Source of the DNA: Leclercia adecarboxylata
GTDB lineage: Bacteria > Pseudomonadota > Gammaproteobacteria > Enterobacterales > Enterobacteriaceae
Length of the DNA: 64,000 bases
Assembly (NCBI RefSeq): GCF_006171285.1
Contig: NZ_CP040889.1
Location: forward strand, 1 to 64,000
Direction: 5' to 3'
The notes under the pieces were generated by a model. That model worked only from the letters and a program-made list of their open reading frames with translations. It was not told the origin of the DNA and did no database searches. A program made the position numbers and the translations under genes. Position 1 is the first letter of the stretch. Each line of letters opens with the position of its first letter. This document shows positions 1-10,222 of this stretch, in pieces.

Positions 1-132
1 AATATGTGTGAAAACGCCGTTCGAAATAACCTCAATCGATATTAAACAAAGCGGAAATAAAGGGTTAGCAACTCTTAAATCAATATCCGATGGCCTTTAA
101 GATAATTGCAGAATTATAAAGAGGTCTTCATC

Positions 133-1080
133 GTGTCAAATACCATCCTGCCTGTTGAGGTGCCATCAGCGCACCGTTCTTCTGTGATCATCGCCCTGGC
201 GAAGGGTGAACTGATGCCGGGTCCGCTGTGGCATAAACGCGACTACCGGCTGAAATTCTTCCTGCGCACGTTGCTGTTCTGGTCATCCACTACCCGTATG
301 CTGGAGACGCTCTCCCGTCGCGACGATTTTTCCCTGTTACTGCGAGCACAGAGCACCCTGCCGGTGAAAACCCAGCGTCAGTATCTGACCCGTGGGTTAA
401 GTGCAGGGGAGCGTGCCGACGCCATTCTCCATCATTACGCCTGGGTTGATGCGCTGCCGGACGCCAGCCTGGCCCGCATCTTTACCAGCCCGACGCCGCT
501 TGCGCTACTGCAGTTCGCCACCAAAGACGACGCCAGTTACACGATCTACGCCACCAGCGCGGTTAAGGCTGAACGCGAGGGGGAAACCACGCTCTGGCTA
601 CGCGCCGGGGATAATACCCTGCTGGCGAGCCTGACCTTCAGCGTTACCCGCGATAACGGGCAAAGCGCGCTGGTGATTGGCGGCCTGCAGGGACCGCGCC
701 GGGATGTCGGCCGGGAGACGATCAAGAATGCCACCCGCGCCTGCTATGGCCTGTTCCCTAAACGTATTCTGTTGGAAGCGATCTTCAATCTGGCGAAACA
801 GTCAGGCATCAGCGCTATTTACGGCGTCAGCGATGCAGGCCACGTTTTGCGTGCCCTGCGCTATCGCTTCAGTAAAGGGCGTCATCTTCACGCCAGCTAC
901 GAAGAATTCTGGCAATCGCTGGGCGCAACACCGTGCGGAGCTTTCCGCTGGACCTTGCCAGCCGGTATGGAGCGTAAATCACTGGAGAGCATTGCCAGTA
1001 AAAAACGCGCCGAATACCGCCGCCGTTTTCAACTGCTTGATGAGATTGAACTGGCCTTAAGCCAGCGGTTTAGCCGCTAA
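133..1080 (+). CDS. VirK/YbjX family protein (DUF535)
   Basis: Protein of about 315 residues resembling the VirK/YbjX (DUF535) family of enterobacteria, whose members are linked to envelope stress, antimicrobial peptide resistance and virulence; the biochemical activity is unknown. The conserved C-terminal half has the family-like stretches GGLQGPRR, PKRILLEA and YGVSDAGHVLR, and a basic KKRAEYRRRF tail. No signal peptide or membrane segment is evident. I start at GTG 133 because AAAGAGG lies 8 bases upstream; the open frame reaches back to a TTG at 106. It stands where E. coli has pphA, next to the SdsR/RyeA locus. Family call fairly sure, role unknown. Confidence 0.8.
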   Translation: MSNTILPVEVPSAHRSSVIIALAKGELMPGPLWHKRDYRLKFFLRTLLFWSSTTRMLETLSRRDDFSLLLRAQSTLPVKTQRQYLTRGLSAGERADAILHHYAWVDALPDASLARIFTSPTPLALLQFATKDDASYTIYATSAVKAEREGETTLWLRAGDNTLLASLTFSVTRDNGQSALVIGGLQGPRRDVGRETIKNATRACYGLFPKRILLEAIFNLAKQSGISAIYGVSDAGHVLRALRYRFSKGRHLHASYEEFWQSLGATPCGAFRWTLPAGMERKSLESIASKKRAEYRRRFQLLDEIELALSQRFSR

Positions 1081-1198
1081 TACCTGCTTTCACCCCTGAC
1101 AGGCAAAAATTTAACACAACCGCTAAAAAGCGCTGGACTTCCGCCGGGCGTAGTGTGGTATGGTTTAGCGAAGAACAGAGAATGTTGCCCAACTGTTA

Positions 1199-1463
1199 AA
1201 GTCCGCACAAGGAAAAGGCGTTGACTTTCAACAGATAAAAAGAGACCGAATACGATTCCTGTATTCGGTCCAGGGAAATGGCTCTTGGGAGAGAGCCGTG
1301 CGCTAAAAGTTGGCATTAATGCAGGCTAAGTCGCCTTGCACTTTAAGAATAGATGACGACGCCAGGTTTTCCAGTCCGCATCAAAAGTGGCCTGAAAAAA
1401 AGCGTTAGCCTGTCCTTAAACACAAAAACCGCAATGCTTCCGAAGAGAAGCCTGCGGTTTTTT
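1199..1463 (+). ncRNA. ryeA: RyeA/SraC, RNA antisense to SdsR (inferred ends)
   Basis: In E. coli, RyeA is transcribed opposite SdsR, spans it completely and overhangs both ends. Here the plus strand has the same layout: the SdsR complement lies in the middle and a strong intrinsic terminator at 1426-1465 gives a 3' end. The 5' end is set by analogy with E. coli and may be off by tens of bases. RyeA and SdsR base-pair and remove each other. Confidence 0.6.
1237..1339 (-). ncRNA. sdsR: SdsR (RyeB) small RNA
   Basis: Read on the minus strand, the segment begins GCAAGGCGA, contains AGCGCACGGCTCTCTCCC and ends in the hairpin ACCGAATAC...GTATTCGGT followed by CTCTTTTT, which matches SdsR almost base for base as I recall it (about 103 nt). 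A sigma-S style -10 element, CTATTCT, lies at 1346-1352, six bases before the 5' end. SdsR is an Hfq-bound stationary-phase RNA that represses targets such as ompD/tolC and mutS in relatives. It lies upstream of the yebY stop, as in E. coli. Confidence 0.92.
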
Positions 1464-1465
1464 TT
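1426..1465. terminator. bidirectional intrinsic terminator (RyeA / yebY)
   Basis: CCGCA..GCTTC pairs with GAAGC..TGCGG around a short loop, with eight T on the plus side and a five-A run on the other side. It can end RyeA on the plus strand and the yobA-yebZ-yebY transcript on the minus strand. Confidence 0.8.
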
Positions 1466-1480
1466 ATTGGAAGCGGGATG

Positions 1481-3082
<1,602 letters not shown>

Positions 3083-3218
3083 CGCATATATTCCTTTTTG
3101 TTATGCCTGATTGTCAGAGGATAACTCTGTATAATGATCCAGTCGAGGATCATCCCGTCCGGACTTGTCAACGCCCCGCCGTTTGGGTAACGTTGGCCCG
3201 CAAATGAAGGAGACGGTT

Positions 3219-3449
3219 ATGCATATTAATCTCGCCACCCTCCCCCAGGAGGAGATGGACAAAGTGAATGTCGATTTGGCCGCCGCAGGTGTGGCATTCA
3301 AAGAGCGCTACAACATGCCGGTGATCGCCGAAGTGGTAGAGCGCGAGCAGCCCTCGCATCTGCGCGACTGGTTTCGCGAGCGGCTCATTGCTCACCGATT
3401 AACCTCCGTCAACCTTTCGCGCCTGCCGTGGGAGCCGAAAGTTAAATAA
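3219..3449 (+). CDS. holE: DNA polymerase III theta subunit
   Basis: 76 residues, the usual length for HolE. Theta binds the epsilon proofreading exonuclease (DnaQ) in the Pol III core and stabilises it. The start ATG at 3219 is preceded by AAGGAGA; an upstream in-frame ATG at 3165 is ignored because the HolE homology begins MHINLA. The [13 protein letters not shown] segment is the most conserved part. Divergent from yobA across a 136-base gap. Confidence 0.95.
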   Translation: MHINLATLPQEEMDKVNVDLAAAGVAFKERYNMPVIAEVVEREQPSHLRDWFRERLIAHRLTSVNLSRLPWEPKVK

Positions 3450-3493
3450 ACTTACCCGCGGTTACAGTTCCTTACACTGTTTATGCCAGGATG

Positions 3494-3520
3494 AAAACCC
3501 CTGATACATTCAGGGGCTTT
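3494..3520 (+). terminator. probable intrinsic terminator after holE
   Basis: CCCCTGA (3498-3504) pairs with TCAGGGG (3510-3516) around a five-base loop, preceded by AAAA and followed by CTTTATG. The T tract is short, so termination may be partial; it separates holE from yobB. Confidence 0.6.
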
Positions 3521-3556
3521 ATGAATCTCTGCGACTCCGTGTATAAGGAAATCACG

Positions 3557-4213
3557 ATGTCCCACTGGAATATTGCTGCCGCACAGTACCGTCCAAATCA
3601 TCATTGCGTTGATGACCATATCACGCACCATCTACGTTTTATAACCGCCGCCGCTCGCCTGCAGTGCAATTTAGTGCTCTTTCCGGAGCTGTCGTTAACC
3701 GGCCCGGCCCTGCCCGATGGCCAGCTTCCTGCACCGCCTGACGCTCAGCAGCTGACGCCTCTTATTGATGCCGCCCATACCCATAACGTCTCGGTGATTG
3801 CCGGGATCACCGTGGAAGTCAGGGGCAAGCGCCAGCCCGGACTGGCCTGGTTTACCCCGAACCAGCCCCGGGCCACGTTTTACCCCCATGGTGCCGGTGC
3901 CTGTCTGGAGAGCAGGCTCGGCGGCCTGAGTATCGTTGATTCTCAGCCCGATCAACCCAATATTGCCCCTGATGCCGCCCTGTTCACCCGGGGCATGGCG
4001 GTGAGTGAAACCGGCTGGTCTGCCACGTTTTCGCAGTTGCAGCGTTTTGCCCATCGCTATGCTATCGCTGTTCTGATGGCGAACCGCGACGGCGGAAGCG
4101 CCCTGTGGGATGCTAAAGGGCAATTAATCGTCCGCGCCGATCGTGGCGAGCTGTTATTGACCGGGCGCTTTGTTGAGCAGGGTTGGCAAGGTGAGATCAT
4201 TCCATTACGCTAA
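3557..4213 (+). CDS. yobB: YobB, nitrilase-fold (carbon-nitrogen hydrolase) protein
   Basis: 218 residues, matching YobB of E. coli and the carbon-nitrogen hydrolase fold. The N-terminal MSHWNIAAAQYRP strand and the NLVLFPELSLTG motif with its catalytic-type Glu are clear, as is the C-terminal GSALWDAKGQLIVRAD. I do not see the usual nucleophile motif: the region that normally holds Cys reads LGGLSIVD, and the only nearby Cys is in GAGACLES. It may be a pseudo-enzyme. Start chosen at ATG 3557 with AAGGA eight bases upstream. Confidence 0.85.
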   Translation: MSHWNIAAAQYRPNHHCVDDHITHHLRFITAAARLQCNLVLFPELSLTGPALPDGQLPAPPDAQQLTPLIDAAHTHNVSVIAGITVEVRGKRQPGLAWFTPNQPRATFYPHGAGACLESRLGGLSIVDSQPDQPNIAPDAALFTRGMAVSETGWSATFSQLQRFAHRYAIAVLMANRDGGSALWDAKGQLIVRADRGELLLTGRFVEQGWQGEIIPLR

Positions 4214-4237
4214 ACCTTTTACGGCCAGGAGAGAGCC

Positions 4238-4900
4238 ATGCTACGTGTCATCGACACCGAAACCTGTGACCTGCAGGGGGGCATTGTGGAAGTCGCCTCT
4301 GTCGACGTTGTGAACGGGCAGATCGTCAATCCACGCAGCCATCTGGTCCGTCCGGATCGCCCTATCAGCCCGCAGGCGATGGCTATCCACCGCATCACCG
4401 AGGCGATGGTCGCCGATAAACCCTGGATTGAAGAGGTGATCCCGCACTACCACGGCAGCCCATGGTATGTGGCGCATAACGCCAGCTTCGATCGCCGCGT
4501 GCTGCCCGAAATGCCCGGGGAGTGGATCTGCACCATGAAGCTGGCGCGGCGCTTATGGCCGGGGATCAAATACAGCAATATGGCGCTCTACAAGTCGCGC
4601 AAGCTCAGCGTAAGAACGCCGGAAGGGTTGCACCACCACCGGGCCCTGTACGACTGCTATATCACCGCCGCGTTGCTCATCGACATCATGAACACCACCG
4701 GCTGGACCCCGGACGAGATGGCCGACATCACCGGACGCCCGGCGCTGCTGACCACCTTTACCTTCGGGAAATATCGCGGCAAAGCGGTGGCGGAAATCGC
4801 GGATAAGGATCCGGGCTATCTCCGCTGGCTGTATAACAACCTCGAGCGGATGAGCCCGGAGCTGCGTCTGACGCTGAAGCACTACCTGGGTGGATCCTGA
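4238..4900 (+). CDS. exoX: exodeoxyribonuclease X
   Basis: 220-residue DEDDh 3'-5' exonuclease acting on single-stranded DNA in mismatch repair and UV tolerance. Motif I is LRVIDTET (Asp6, Glu8), motif [14 protein letters not shown], and motif [12 protein letters not shown] with the His and Asp of the DEDDh signature. The C-terminal [15 protein letters not shown] stretch is the small tail domain of ExoX. SD GGAGAG precedes the ATG. The 3' end overlaps the convergent ptrB stop by 19 bases. Confidence 0.95.
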   Translation: MLRVIDTETCDLQGGIVEVASVDVVNGQIVNPRSHLVRPDRPISPQAMAIHRITEAMVADKPWIEEVIPHYHGSPWYVAHNASFDRRVLPEMPGEWICTMKLARRLWPGIKYSNMALYKSRKLSVRTPEGLHHHRALYDCYITAALLIDIMNTTGWTPDEMADITGRPALLTTFTFGKYRGKAVAEIADKDPGYLRWLYNNLERMSPELRLTLKHYLGGS

Positions 4901-6963
4901 TCGACCTCTGCCGCCTGGCTGGTTAACGTCTCCTGAGCCAGGCCCACCAGAAACGCGTACTCCAGGGCTACCCCTTCATAGGATTTGAAGCGTCCGGACT
5001 TCCCGCCATGCCCGGCGTCCATGTCGGTGCAGAGCAGCAGTAAATTATCGTCGGTTTTCATTTCGCGCAGCTTCGCCACCCACTTCGCGGGCTCCCAGTA
5101 CTGCACCTGGGAGTCATGCAAACCGGTGGTGACCAGCATGTGCGGATAGGCCTTCGCCCCGACGTTGTCGTAGGGACTGTAGTCTTTCATGTAGCGATAG
5201 TAGGTCTCATCCTGCGGATTGCCCCATTCTTCGTATTCGCCGATGGTCAGCGGGATGGACTCGTCCAGCATGGTGGTCAGGACATCCACAAACGGCACCT
5301 GGGCGATCACTCCTTTAAACAGCCCCGGGCGTTCGTTAATCACGGTGCCCATCAGCATCCCGCCCGCGCTGCCACCCATCGCAAAGCACTGTTTACGATC
5401 GCCATAGCCCAGCCCCAGCAGCCCCTCGCAGACGTCGAGGTAGTCATTGAAGGTGTTTTTCTTTTTCAGGAATTTGCCGTCTTCGTACCATTTTTGACCC
5501 AGCTCGCCGCCGCCCCGGATATGGGCGATAGCGAAGACAAATCCCCGGTCGAGCAGGCTTAAGCGGCTACCGCTGAAATCCGCGTCGATGCTGGAGCCGT
5601 AGGAGCCATAGCCGTAGATCAGGATCGGGTTTTTGCCCTTGCGGAAATGGTGCTTGTGGTAGACCAGCGAGACCGGAACTTCGGTGCCGTCGCGGGCGAC
5701 AATCCACACGTGCTCGCTGCGATAAAGTTCGGCGTCAAACCCTTTCACCTCGGCCTGCTTCAGCACCCGGCGCTGTCCGGTGTCCATATCCAGCTCAAAC
5801 AGGGTGTCAGGCGTGGTCATGGAGGAGTAGCCGTAGCGCAGACGTGAGGTTTCCGGCTCGGGGTTGTAGCCAATCCAGGTGACGTAGGCGGGATCGTCGA
5901 AGGCGATACCAATCACTTCCCGGGTTTTGCGGTTGATCTGCCGCAGGCTGGTGAGCCCGCGCTGGCGCTCTTCCACCACCAGCCAGTCGGTAAACAGGGT
6001 GAACCCTTCGAGCATCACCTGATCCCTGGGCGGGATCAGCACTTCCCATTTGCGTTCATCGCGCACCTTGGTTTTGTAGAGGCCAAAGTTTTTGCCTTCC
6101 CGGTTGGAGCGCAGATAGAAGGTGTGCTGGAAGTGATCGAGACTGTACTCGTGATCCTTGCGCCGCGGCATAAAGCACAGCGGCTGGGCGTCCGGCAGTT
6201 CGGCATCCAGCAGCAGCACTTCGGTGGTGGTGGCGCTGGCAAGGAAGATAATCACATAGTGTTTTGAGGTGGTCTTATGCAGGCTGACGTAAAAGGTTTC
6301 GTCTTTCTCCTCATACACCAGTTCGTCGCTTTTCGACGGCGTGCCCACCGTGTGCCGCCAGACCTGATAAGGGTGCAGGGTGGTGGCGTGCTTTTTGATG
6401 TAGTAGATCGTTTCGGAATCGTTGGCCCAGATAAAGTCGGGTGAGACGTTATCAAGCATCTCCGGGAACCAGTTCCCGGTCTCGAGATTGCGAAAACGCA
6501 GGCCATACTGCCGTCGGGAGAGGTAATCTTCGGCCAGTGCCATAGTGGCGTTATCCGGCGATACCGCCATTCCGCCCAGGGTATAAAACTCGCTGTGCGC
6601 CGCGCGCTGGTTCGCATCCAGCAGCGTCTCCCAGTCCTCCCACTCGGCGCAGAGTACCGACTGGCGCTGATAGATGGCGTATTCGTTACCGGGTTCATAA
6701 ACGTGCCGGTAACGATAGCCATTTCGACTCCAGGGGGCTGAGACGTCACGCTGCGGGACGCGTTCGACCATTTCACCAAGCAGGCGATCCTGCAGCGCCT
6801 GCTGCGTCGCCATGACCCTGCGGCCATAGTCGTTTTCCGCGTGGAGGTAGTCCAGCACCTCCGGCTGCGAGCGGGTGTCGTCCCGCAACCAGTAATAGTT
6901 GTCGATACGCGTGTCACCGTGCGCGGTGAGAGCGTGCGGTATGCGTTGGGCTTTAGGTGGCAT
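4882..6963 (-). CDS. ptrB: oligopeptidase B (protease II)
   Basis: 693-residue cytoplasmic serine peptidase of the S9A prolyl oligopeptidase family that cuts short peptides after Arg and Lys. The N-terminal seven-bladed propeller covers residues 1-80 and 80-400 in part ([28 protein letters not shown]); the C-terminal alpha/beta-hydrolase domain carries nucleophile Ser in MGGSAGGML, the Asp in TTGLHDSQV and the His in [10 protein letters not shown]. Length is slightly above the 686 of E. coli because of a longer C-terminal tail. Convergent overlap with exoX. Confidence 0.96.
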   Translation of the reverse strand: MPPKAQRIPHALTAHGDTRIDNYYWLRDDTRSQPEVLDYLHAENDYGRRVMATQQALQDRLLGEMVERVPQRDVSAPWSRNGYRYRHVYEPGNEYAIYQRQSVLCAEWEDWETLLDANQRAAHSEFYTLGGMAVSPDNATMALAEDYLSRRQYGLRFRNLETGNWFPEMLDNVSPDFIWANDSETIYYIKKHATTLHPYQVWRHTVGTPSKSDELVYEEKDETFYVSLHKTTSKHYVIIFLASATTTEVLLLDAELPDAQPLCFMPRRKDHEYSLDHFQHTFYLRSNREGKNFGLYKTKVRDERKWEVLIPPRDQVMLEGFTLFTDWLVVEERQRGLTSLRQINRKTREVIGIAFDDPAYVTWIGYNPEPETSRLRYGYSSMTTPDTLFELDMDTGQRRVLKQAEVKGFDAELYRSEHVWIVARDGTEVPVSLVYHKHHFRKGKNPILIYGYGSYGSSIDADFSGSRLSLLDRGFVFAIAHIRGGGELGQKWYEDGKFLKKKNTFNDYLDVCEGLLGLGYGDRKQCFAMGGSAGGMLMGTVINERPGLFKGVIAQVPFVDVLTTMLDESIPLTIGEYEEWGNPQDETYYRYMKDYSPYDNVGAKAYPHMLVTTGLHDSQVQYWEPAKWVAKLREMKTDDNLLLLCTDMDAGHGGKSGRFKSYEGVALEYAFLVGLAQETLTSQAAEVDQDPPR

Positions 6964-7053
6964 GGCGGTATGATTCTTTTACGTTTAACACCCTATAAGG
7001 TTGGCAAAACATGCGCACGATGCAAGCGAAACGGTGCTGACAGGGGTAAAAAA

Positions 7054-7704
7054 CTAGCCGGGTAGCGCTTGTTTTTGCTGGCGAATATCCTGCTCAATCC
7101 CTTCCCGCACGTCCGCCGGGATTTTCAGCGCATCGCCCAGCGCATTGAGATAGCTGCGCTCCATAAAGTGATCGATATCGATGGCTGCACAGCTCAGGAA
7201 GTAGAGTTCCAGGGCCTCCTCTTCATTCTGGATCCCCTGAGCCAGACGCGCAGGATCGAGCGGTTGTTCGATGGCGCGCGCCACCAGCGCCCTGCCCTGC
7301 TCCTCCACGCCCGCTTCCCGCAGCTGCTGTTCAATGGCGGCCCGCTCCTGGTCGTCGATATGGCCGTCACTCTTGGCGGCAAAGACCAGCGCCAGGATCA
7401 GCCTTTCGGTGCGCACGTCCAGCGGCGAGGCCTGCTGTCCAAACTGTGGCTCGTCCTGGTGCGCGCTGCGTATTCTGTCTTTGTACTTGTTCCACAGCAC
7501 GGTACCGGCAATGGCACCACCGCCGGCAAGCAGGGCACCGGTGCCGTATTTGCTGAATAACTTACGCGAGGATTTATTCGCCACCAGCAGCCCGGCGAGG
7601 CCGCCAAGCGCGCCCGGCGTCAGCATTTTGCTTAAGCCTTCACCGGACGATGACGACCCTTTCTGCCCGAGCAGAGACTGTAGTTGATTCAACCAGTTTG
7701 ACAT
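7054..7704 (-). CDS. yebE: YebE, inner-membrane DUF533/TerB-like protein
   Basis: 216 residues from ATG 7704, chosen over an upstream GTG (7716) because AGGG lies at the right distance. Features: a Gly-rich N-terminal part with a hydrophobic segment ([18 protein letters not shown], residues 55-75) and a C-terminal TerB-like helical domain ([23 protein letters not shown]). Family DUF533; in E. coli it is an envelope-stress (Cpx) gene of unknown function. Upstream of ptrB on the same strand, 90 bases apart. Confidence 0.9.
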   Translation of the reverse strand: MSNWLNQLQSLLGQKGSSSSGEGLSKMLTPGALGGLAGLLVANKSSRKLFSKYGTGALLAGGGAIAGTVLWNKYKDRIRSAHQDEPQFGQQASPLDVRTERLILALVFAAKSDGHIDDQERAAIEQQLREAGVEEQGRALVARAIEQPLDPARLAQGIQNEEEALELYFLSCAAIDIDHFMERSYLNALGDALKIPADVREGIEQDIRQQKQALPG

Positions 7705-7791
7705 GTTTACCCTCACTAAACGGTGGATGAATTTCTCAGCGTAAGCGAGGGGATGTCAGGAAATGTCTGCGTCAGCAAAAGAAGCGAAAAT

Positions 7792-8142
7792 TCATCTCTT
7801 CGACGACAAATACTGCGCGCTGCCCGCTTTACAGTCGATCTTAACCTGATAGTGAATATCGGTATTTTTGCCGCGCACCGTCAGCGGTACCGTCCAATGG
7901 TCGTTCTCCCCTTTCACCTGCTTAGGATTGATCCAGGCGACCGGATCGGCCTGGCCCAGCGTTTTCTGATCGTCCGCCCAGCGCACAATGCGGTTTTGCA
8001 GATAATCCCGCTTCACGCTGGCGGCAATCCCTTCGGCATCCTGACCTTCGCAGGCCGGAAATTTCACGGTTTTTTCATCTGCAGCCTGGGCCGTCAGGCT
8101 GGCGGCCAGCAGTGCTATCGCTACCCCTGTTTTGTTCATCAT
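7792..8142 (-). CDS. yebF: YebF, secreted colicin M immunity-like protein
   Basis: About 116 residues with a signal peptide ending TAQA/ADE. The mature domain has two cysteines (FPACEGQ, KIDCKAG) that form the single disulfide of YebF. In E. coli YebF is exported through the outer membrane porins to the medium. The conserved block [20 protein letters not shown] is intact. The second Met (8139) fits the AGGAGA Shine-Dalgarno better than the first. The yebG gene that follows yebF in E. coli is not present. Confidence 0.92.
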   Translation of the reverse strand: MMNKTGVAIALLAASLTAQAADEKTVKFPACEGQDAEGIAASVKRDYLQNRIVRWADDQKTLGQADPVAWINPKQVKGENDHWTVPLTVRGKNTDIHYQVKIDCKAGSAQYLSSKR

Positions 8143-8237
8143 GCTCTCCTGTTTTGGTTCAACAAAAGCATGGTCGAAAAATGGCGCGATGCAAATAACC
8201 GCCTGTCAGCCTGATGGATTTTCGCAACACAAGACAG

Positions 8238-8260
8238 ACGCAAACGTTTTCGTTTATACT
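8238..8260 (+). promoter_or_regulatory. PurR operator and purT promoter
   Basis: ACGCAAACGTTTTCGT (8238-8253) is an exact match to the PurR operator ACGCAAACGTTTNCNT. TATACT at 8255-8260 is a near-consensus -10, so PurR would sit over the spacer and repress purT when hypoxanthine or guanine is plentiful. The ATG of purT is 28 bases downstream. Confidence 0.9.
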
Positions 8261-8287
8261 GCGCGCAACTTTTTCAGGGGAATTATT

Positions 8288-9466
8288 ATGACTCGTTTAG
8301 GAACTGCGCTGCGTCCGGCAGCGACGCGTGTGATGCTGCTGGGCTCGGGTGAACTGGGCAAAGAGGTGGCCATTGAGTGCCAGCGTCTGGGTGTCGAAGT
8401 GATCGCCGTTGACCGCTATGCCGATGCGCCAGCGATGCACGTTGCTCACCGCTCACACGTCATTAATATGCTAGATGGCGATGCCCTGCGCGCCCTGATC
8501 GCCAAAGAGCAGCCGCACTTTGTGGTGCCGGAAATCGAAGCTATCGCCACCGACACCCTGCTGGCGCTGGAAGCTGAAGGCCAGCGCGTGGTGCCCTGCG
8601 CCCGCGCCGCGAAGCTGACCATGAACCGGGAAGGTATTCGTCGTCTGGCGGCGGAAGAGCTGGCTCTGCCCACCTCAAGCTACCGTTTCGCCGACAGCAA
8701 AGCTGATTTTCTGCAGGCCGTCGCCGAAATTGGCTACCCGTGCATCATTAAGCCGGTGATGAGCTCCTCCGGTAAAGGGCAGAGCTTTGTGCGCAGCCCA
8801 GAGCAGCTGGATAAAGCCTGGGATTACGCCCAACAGGGCGGCCGCGCCGGGGCCGGACGCGTGATCGTTGAGGGGGTGGTGAAGTTTGATTTTGAGATCA
8901 CCCTCCTGACCGTCAGCGCCGTCGATGGCGTCCATTTCTGCGATCCTATTGGTCATCGCCAGGAAGATGGCGACTACCGTGAATCCTGGCAGCCGCAGCA
9001 GATGAGCCCGCTGGCCCGGGAACGGGCCGAGGAGATCTCCCGCAAAGTGGTGCTGGCCCTGGGCGGCCACGGCCTGTTTGGCGTGGAGCTGTTCGTCTGC
9101 GGTGACGAGGTGATCTTCAGCGAAGTCTCTCCGCGTCCGCACGACACCGGTATGGTGACCTTAATTTCGCAGGATCTCTCTGAGTTTGCCCTGCACGTTC
9201 GTGCTTTCCTCGGCCTGCCGGTCGGCGGCGTGCGTCAGTACGGCCCGGCGGCGTCGGCGGTGATCCTGCCGCAGCTGACCAGCCAGAACGTCACCTTTGA
9301 TAACGTCGATGCCGCAGTGGGCGCAGGCCTGCAGCTGCGTCTGTTCGGTAAGCCGGAGATCGAGGGCTCGCGTCGTCTGGGCGTGGCGCTGGCAACGGCC
9401 GACAGCGTAGAAGACGCCGTTGAGCGGGCAAAAAAAGCCGCCGCCAGCGTGCAGGTTGCAGGATAA
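8288..9466 (+). CDS. purT: phosphoribosylglycinamide formyltransferase 2
   Basis: 392 residues, identical in length to E. coli PurT. It makes formyl-GAR from GAR, formate and ATP in purine synthesis, without folate. An N-terminal Rossmann-like part ([15 protein letters not shown]) precedes the ATP-grasp domain ([38 protein letters not shown] with the Mg-binding Glu and Asn-type positions). The start at ATG 8288 follows CAGGGG; the longer open frame upstream contains the operator and is not coding. A terminator follows at once. Confidence 0.97.
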   Translation: MTRLGTALRPAATRVMLLGSGELGKEVAIECQRLGVEVIAVDRYADAPAMHVAHRSHVINMLDGDALRALIAKEQPHFVVPEIEAIATDTLLALEAEGQRVVPCARAAKLTMNREGIRRLAAEELALPTSSYRFADSKADFLQAVAEIGYPCIIKPVMSSSGKGQSFVRSPEQLDKAWDYAQQGGRAGAGRVIVEGVVKFDFEITLLTVSAVDGVHFCDPIGHRQEDGDYRESWQPQQMSPLARERAEEISRKVVLALGGHGLFGVELFVCGDEVIFSEVSPRPHDTGMVTLISQDLSEFALHVRAFLGLPVGGVRQYGPAASAVILPQLTSQNVTFDNVDAAVGAGLQLRLFGKPEIEGSRRLGVALATADSVEDAVERAKKAAASVQVAG

Positions 9467-9468
9467 AA

Positions 9469-9493
9469 AAACGGGCCGCCTGGCCCGTTTTTA
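9469..9493 (+). terminator. purT intrinsic terminator
   Basis: ACGGGCC (9471-9477) pairs with GGCCCGT (9482-9488) around GCCT and is followed by TTTTTA. The A run upstream allows it also to act toward eda on the minus strand. Confidence 0.9.
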
Positions 9494-9498
9494 TTGGC

Positions 9499-9530
9499 GT
9501 AGGCCGGGTAAGGCGAAGCCGCCACCCGGC
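9499..9530. repeat. REP-type palindrome (purT-eda gap)
   Basis: GCCGGGT at 9503-9509 is inverted as ACCCGGC at 9524-9530 with GGCGAAGCCGCC between. The same unit recurs near 16,551 and twice at 21,638-21,713, always between genes, as expected of enterobacterial REP/BIME elements. Confidence 0.85.
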
Positions 9531-9541
9531 AAAACAAAACC

Positions 9542-10183
9542 TTACTGCTGCGCGCCTTCTACCGCTTCGCGCGCCAGCTTGGTGATGCGATCCCAGTCGC
9601 CCGCTTCCATCGCGTCCGCCGGAACCAGCCAGGAGCCGCCGATGCACAGCACGCTCTTCAGCGCCAGGTAGTCACGGTAGTTCGCCGGAGAGATACCGCC
9701 AGTCGGGCAGAAACGGACGTTAGCGAACGGACCTGCGATAGCCTGCAGCGCTTTGGTGCCGCCGTTGGCTTCCGCCGGGAAGAATTTGAACTCCTGCAGG
9801 CCGTAGTCCAGACCCAGCATCAGCTCAGACACGGTGCTGATGCCCGGGATCAGCGGGATAGAGCCTTCGGTAGCGGCTTTCAGCAGAGGCTCGGTCAGGC
9901 CCGGGCTGATGGCGAACTGCGCACCGGCTTCGGTCACTTCAGCCAGCTGCTGCGGGTTCAGGACGGTGCCTGCACCGATGATCGCTTCCGGTACTTCTTT
10001 GGCGATGGCGCGAATGGCATCCATTGCACAGGCAGTACGCAGCGTGACTTCCAGTACGCGTACACCGCCCGCAACCAGCGCTTTCGCCATCGGGACTGCG
10101 TGTTCCAGCTTATTAATCACGATAACCGGCACTACCGGGCCAGTTTTCAGGATTGCTTCTGCACTTGTATTCCAGTTTTTCAT
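9542..10183 (-). CDS. eda: KDPG/KHG aldolase
   Basis: 213 residues. Cleaves 2-keto-3-deoxy-6-phosphogluconate into pyruvate and glyceraldehyde 3-phosphate, the last Entner-Doudoroff step. The Schiff-base Lys is in the [11 protein letters not shown] motif near residue 133, and the catalytic Glu is in VLEVTLRT near 45. The phosphate-binding CPTGGIS loop is also intact. It lies 39 bases after edd on the same strand, so the two form one operon. Confidence 0.97.
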   Translation of the reverse strand: MKNWNTSAEAILKTGPVVPVIVINKLEHAVPMAKALVAGGVRVLEVTLRTACAMDAIRAIAKEVPEAIIGAGTVLNPQQLAEVTEAGAQFAISPGLTEPLLKAATEGSIPLIPGISTVSELMLGLDYGLQEFKFFPAEANGGTKALQAIAGPFANVRFCPTGGISPANYRDYLALKSVLCIGGSWLVPADAMEAGDWDRITKLAREAVEGAQQ

Positions 10184-10222
10184 CAGAGTTTTTCTCTCGC
10201 CAGATCGATAATTCTTGTCGTC

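Noticed and set aside
60..132. Possible PhoP box before the virK-type gene
   Set aside because: GGTTAG and CTTAAA at five-base spacing only loosely fit the GGTTTA direct repeat; too weak to report.
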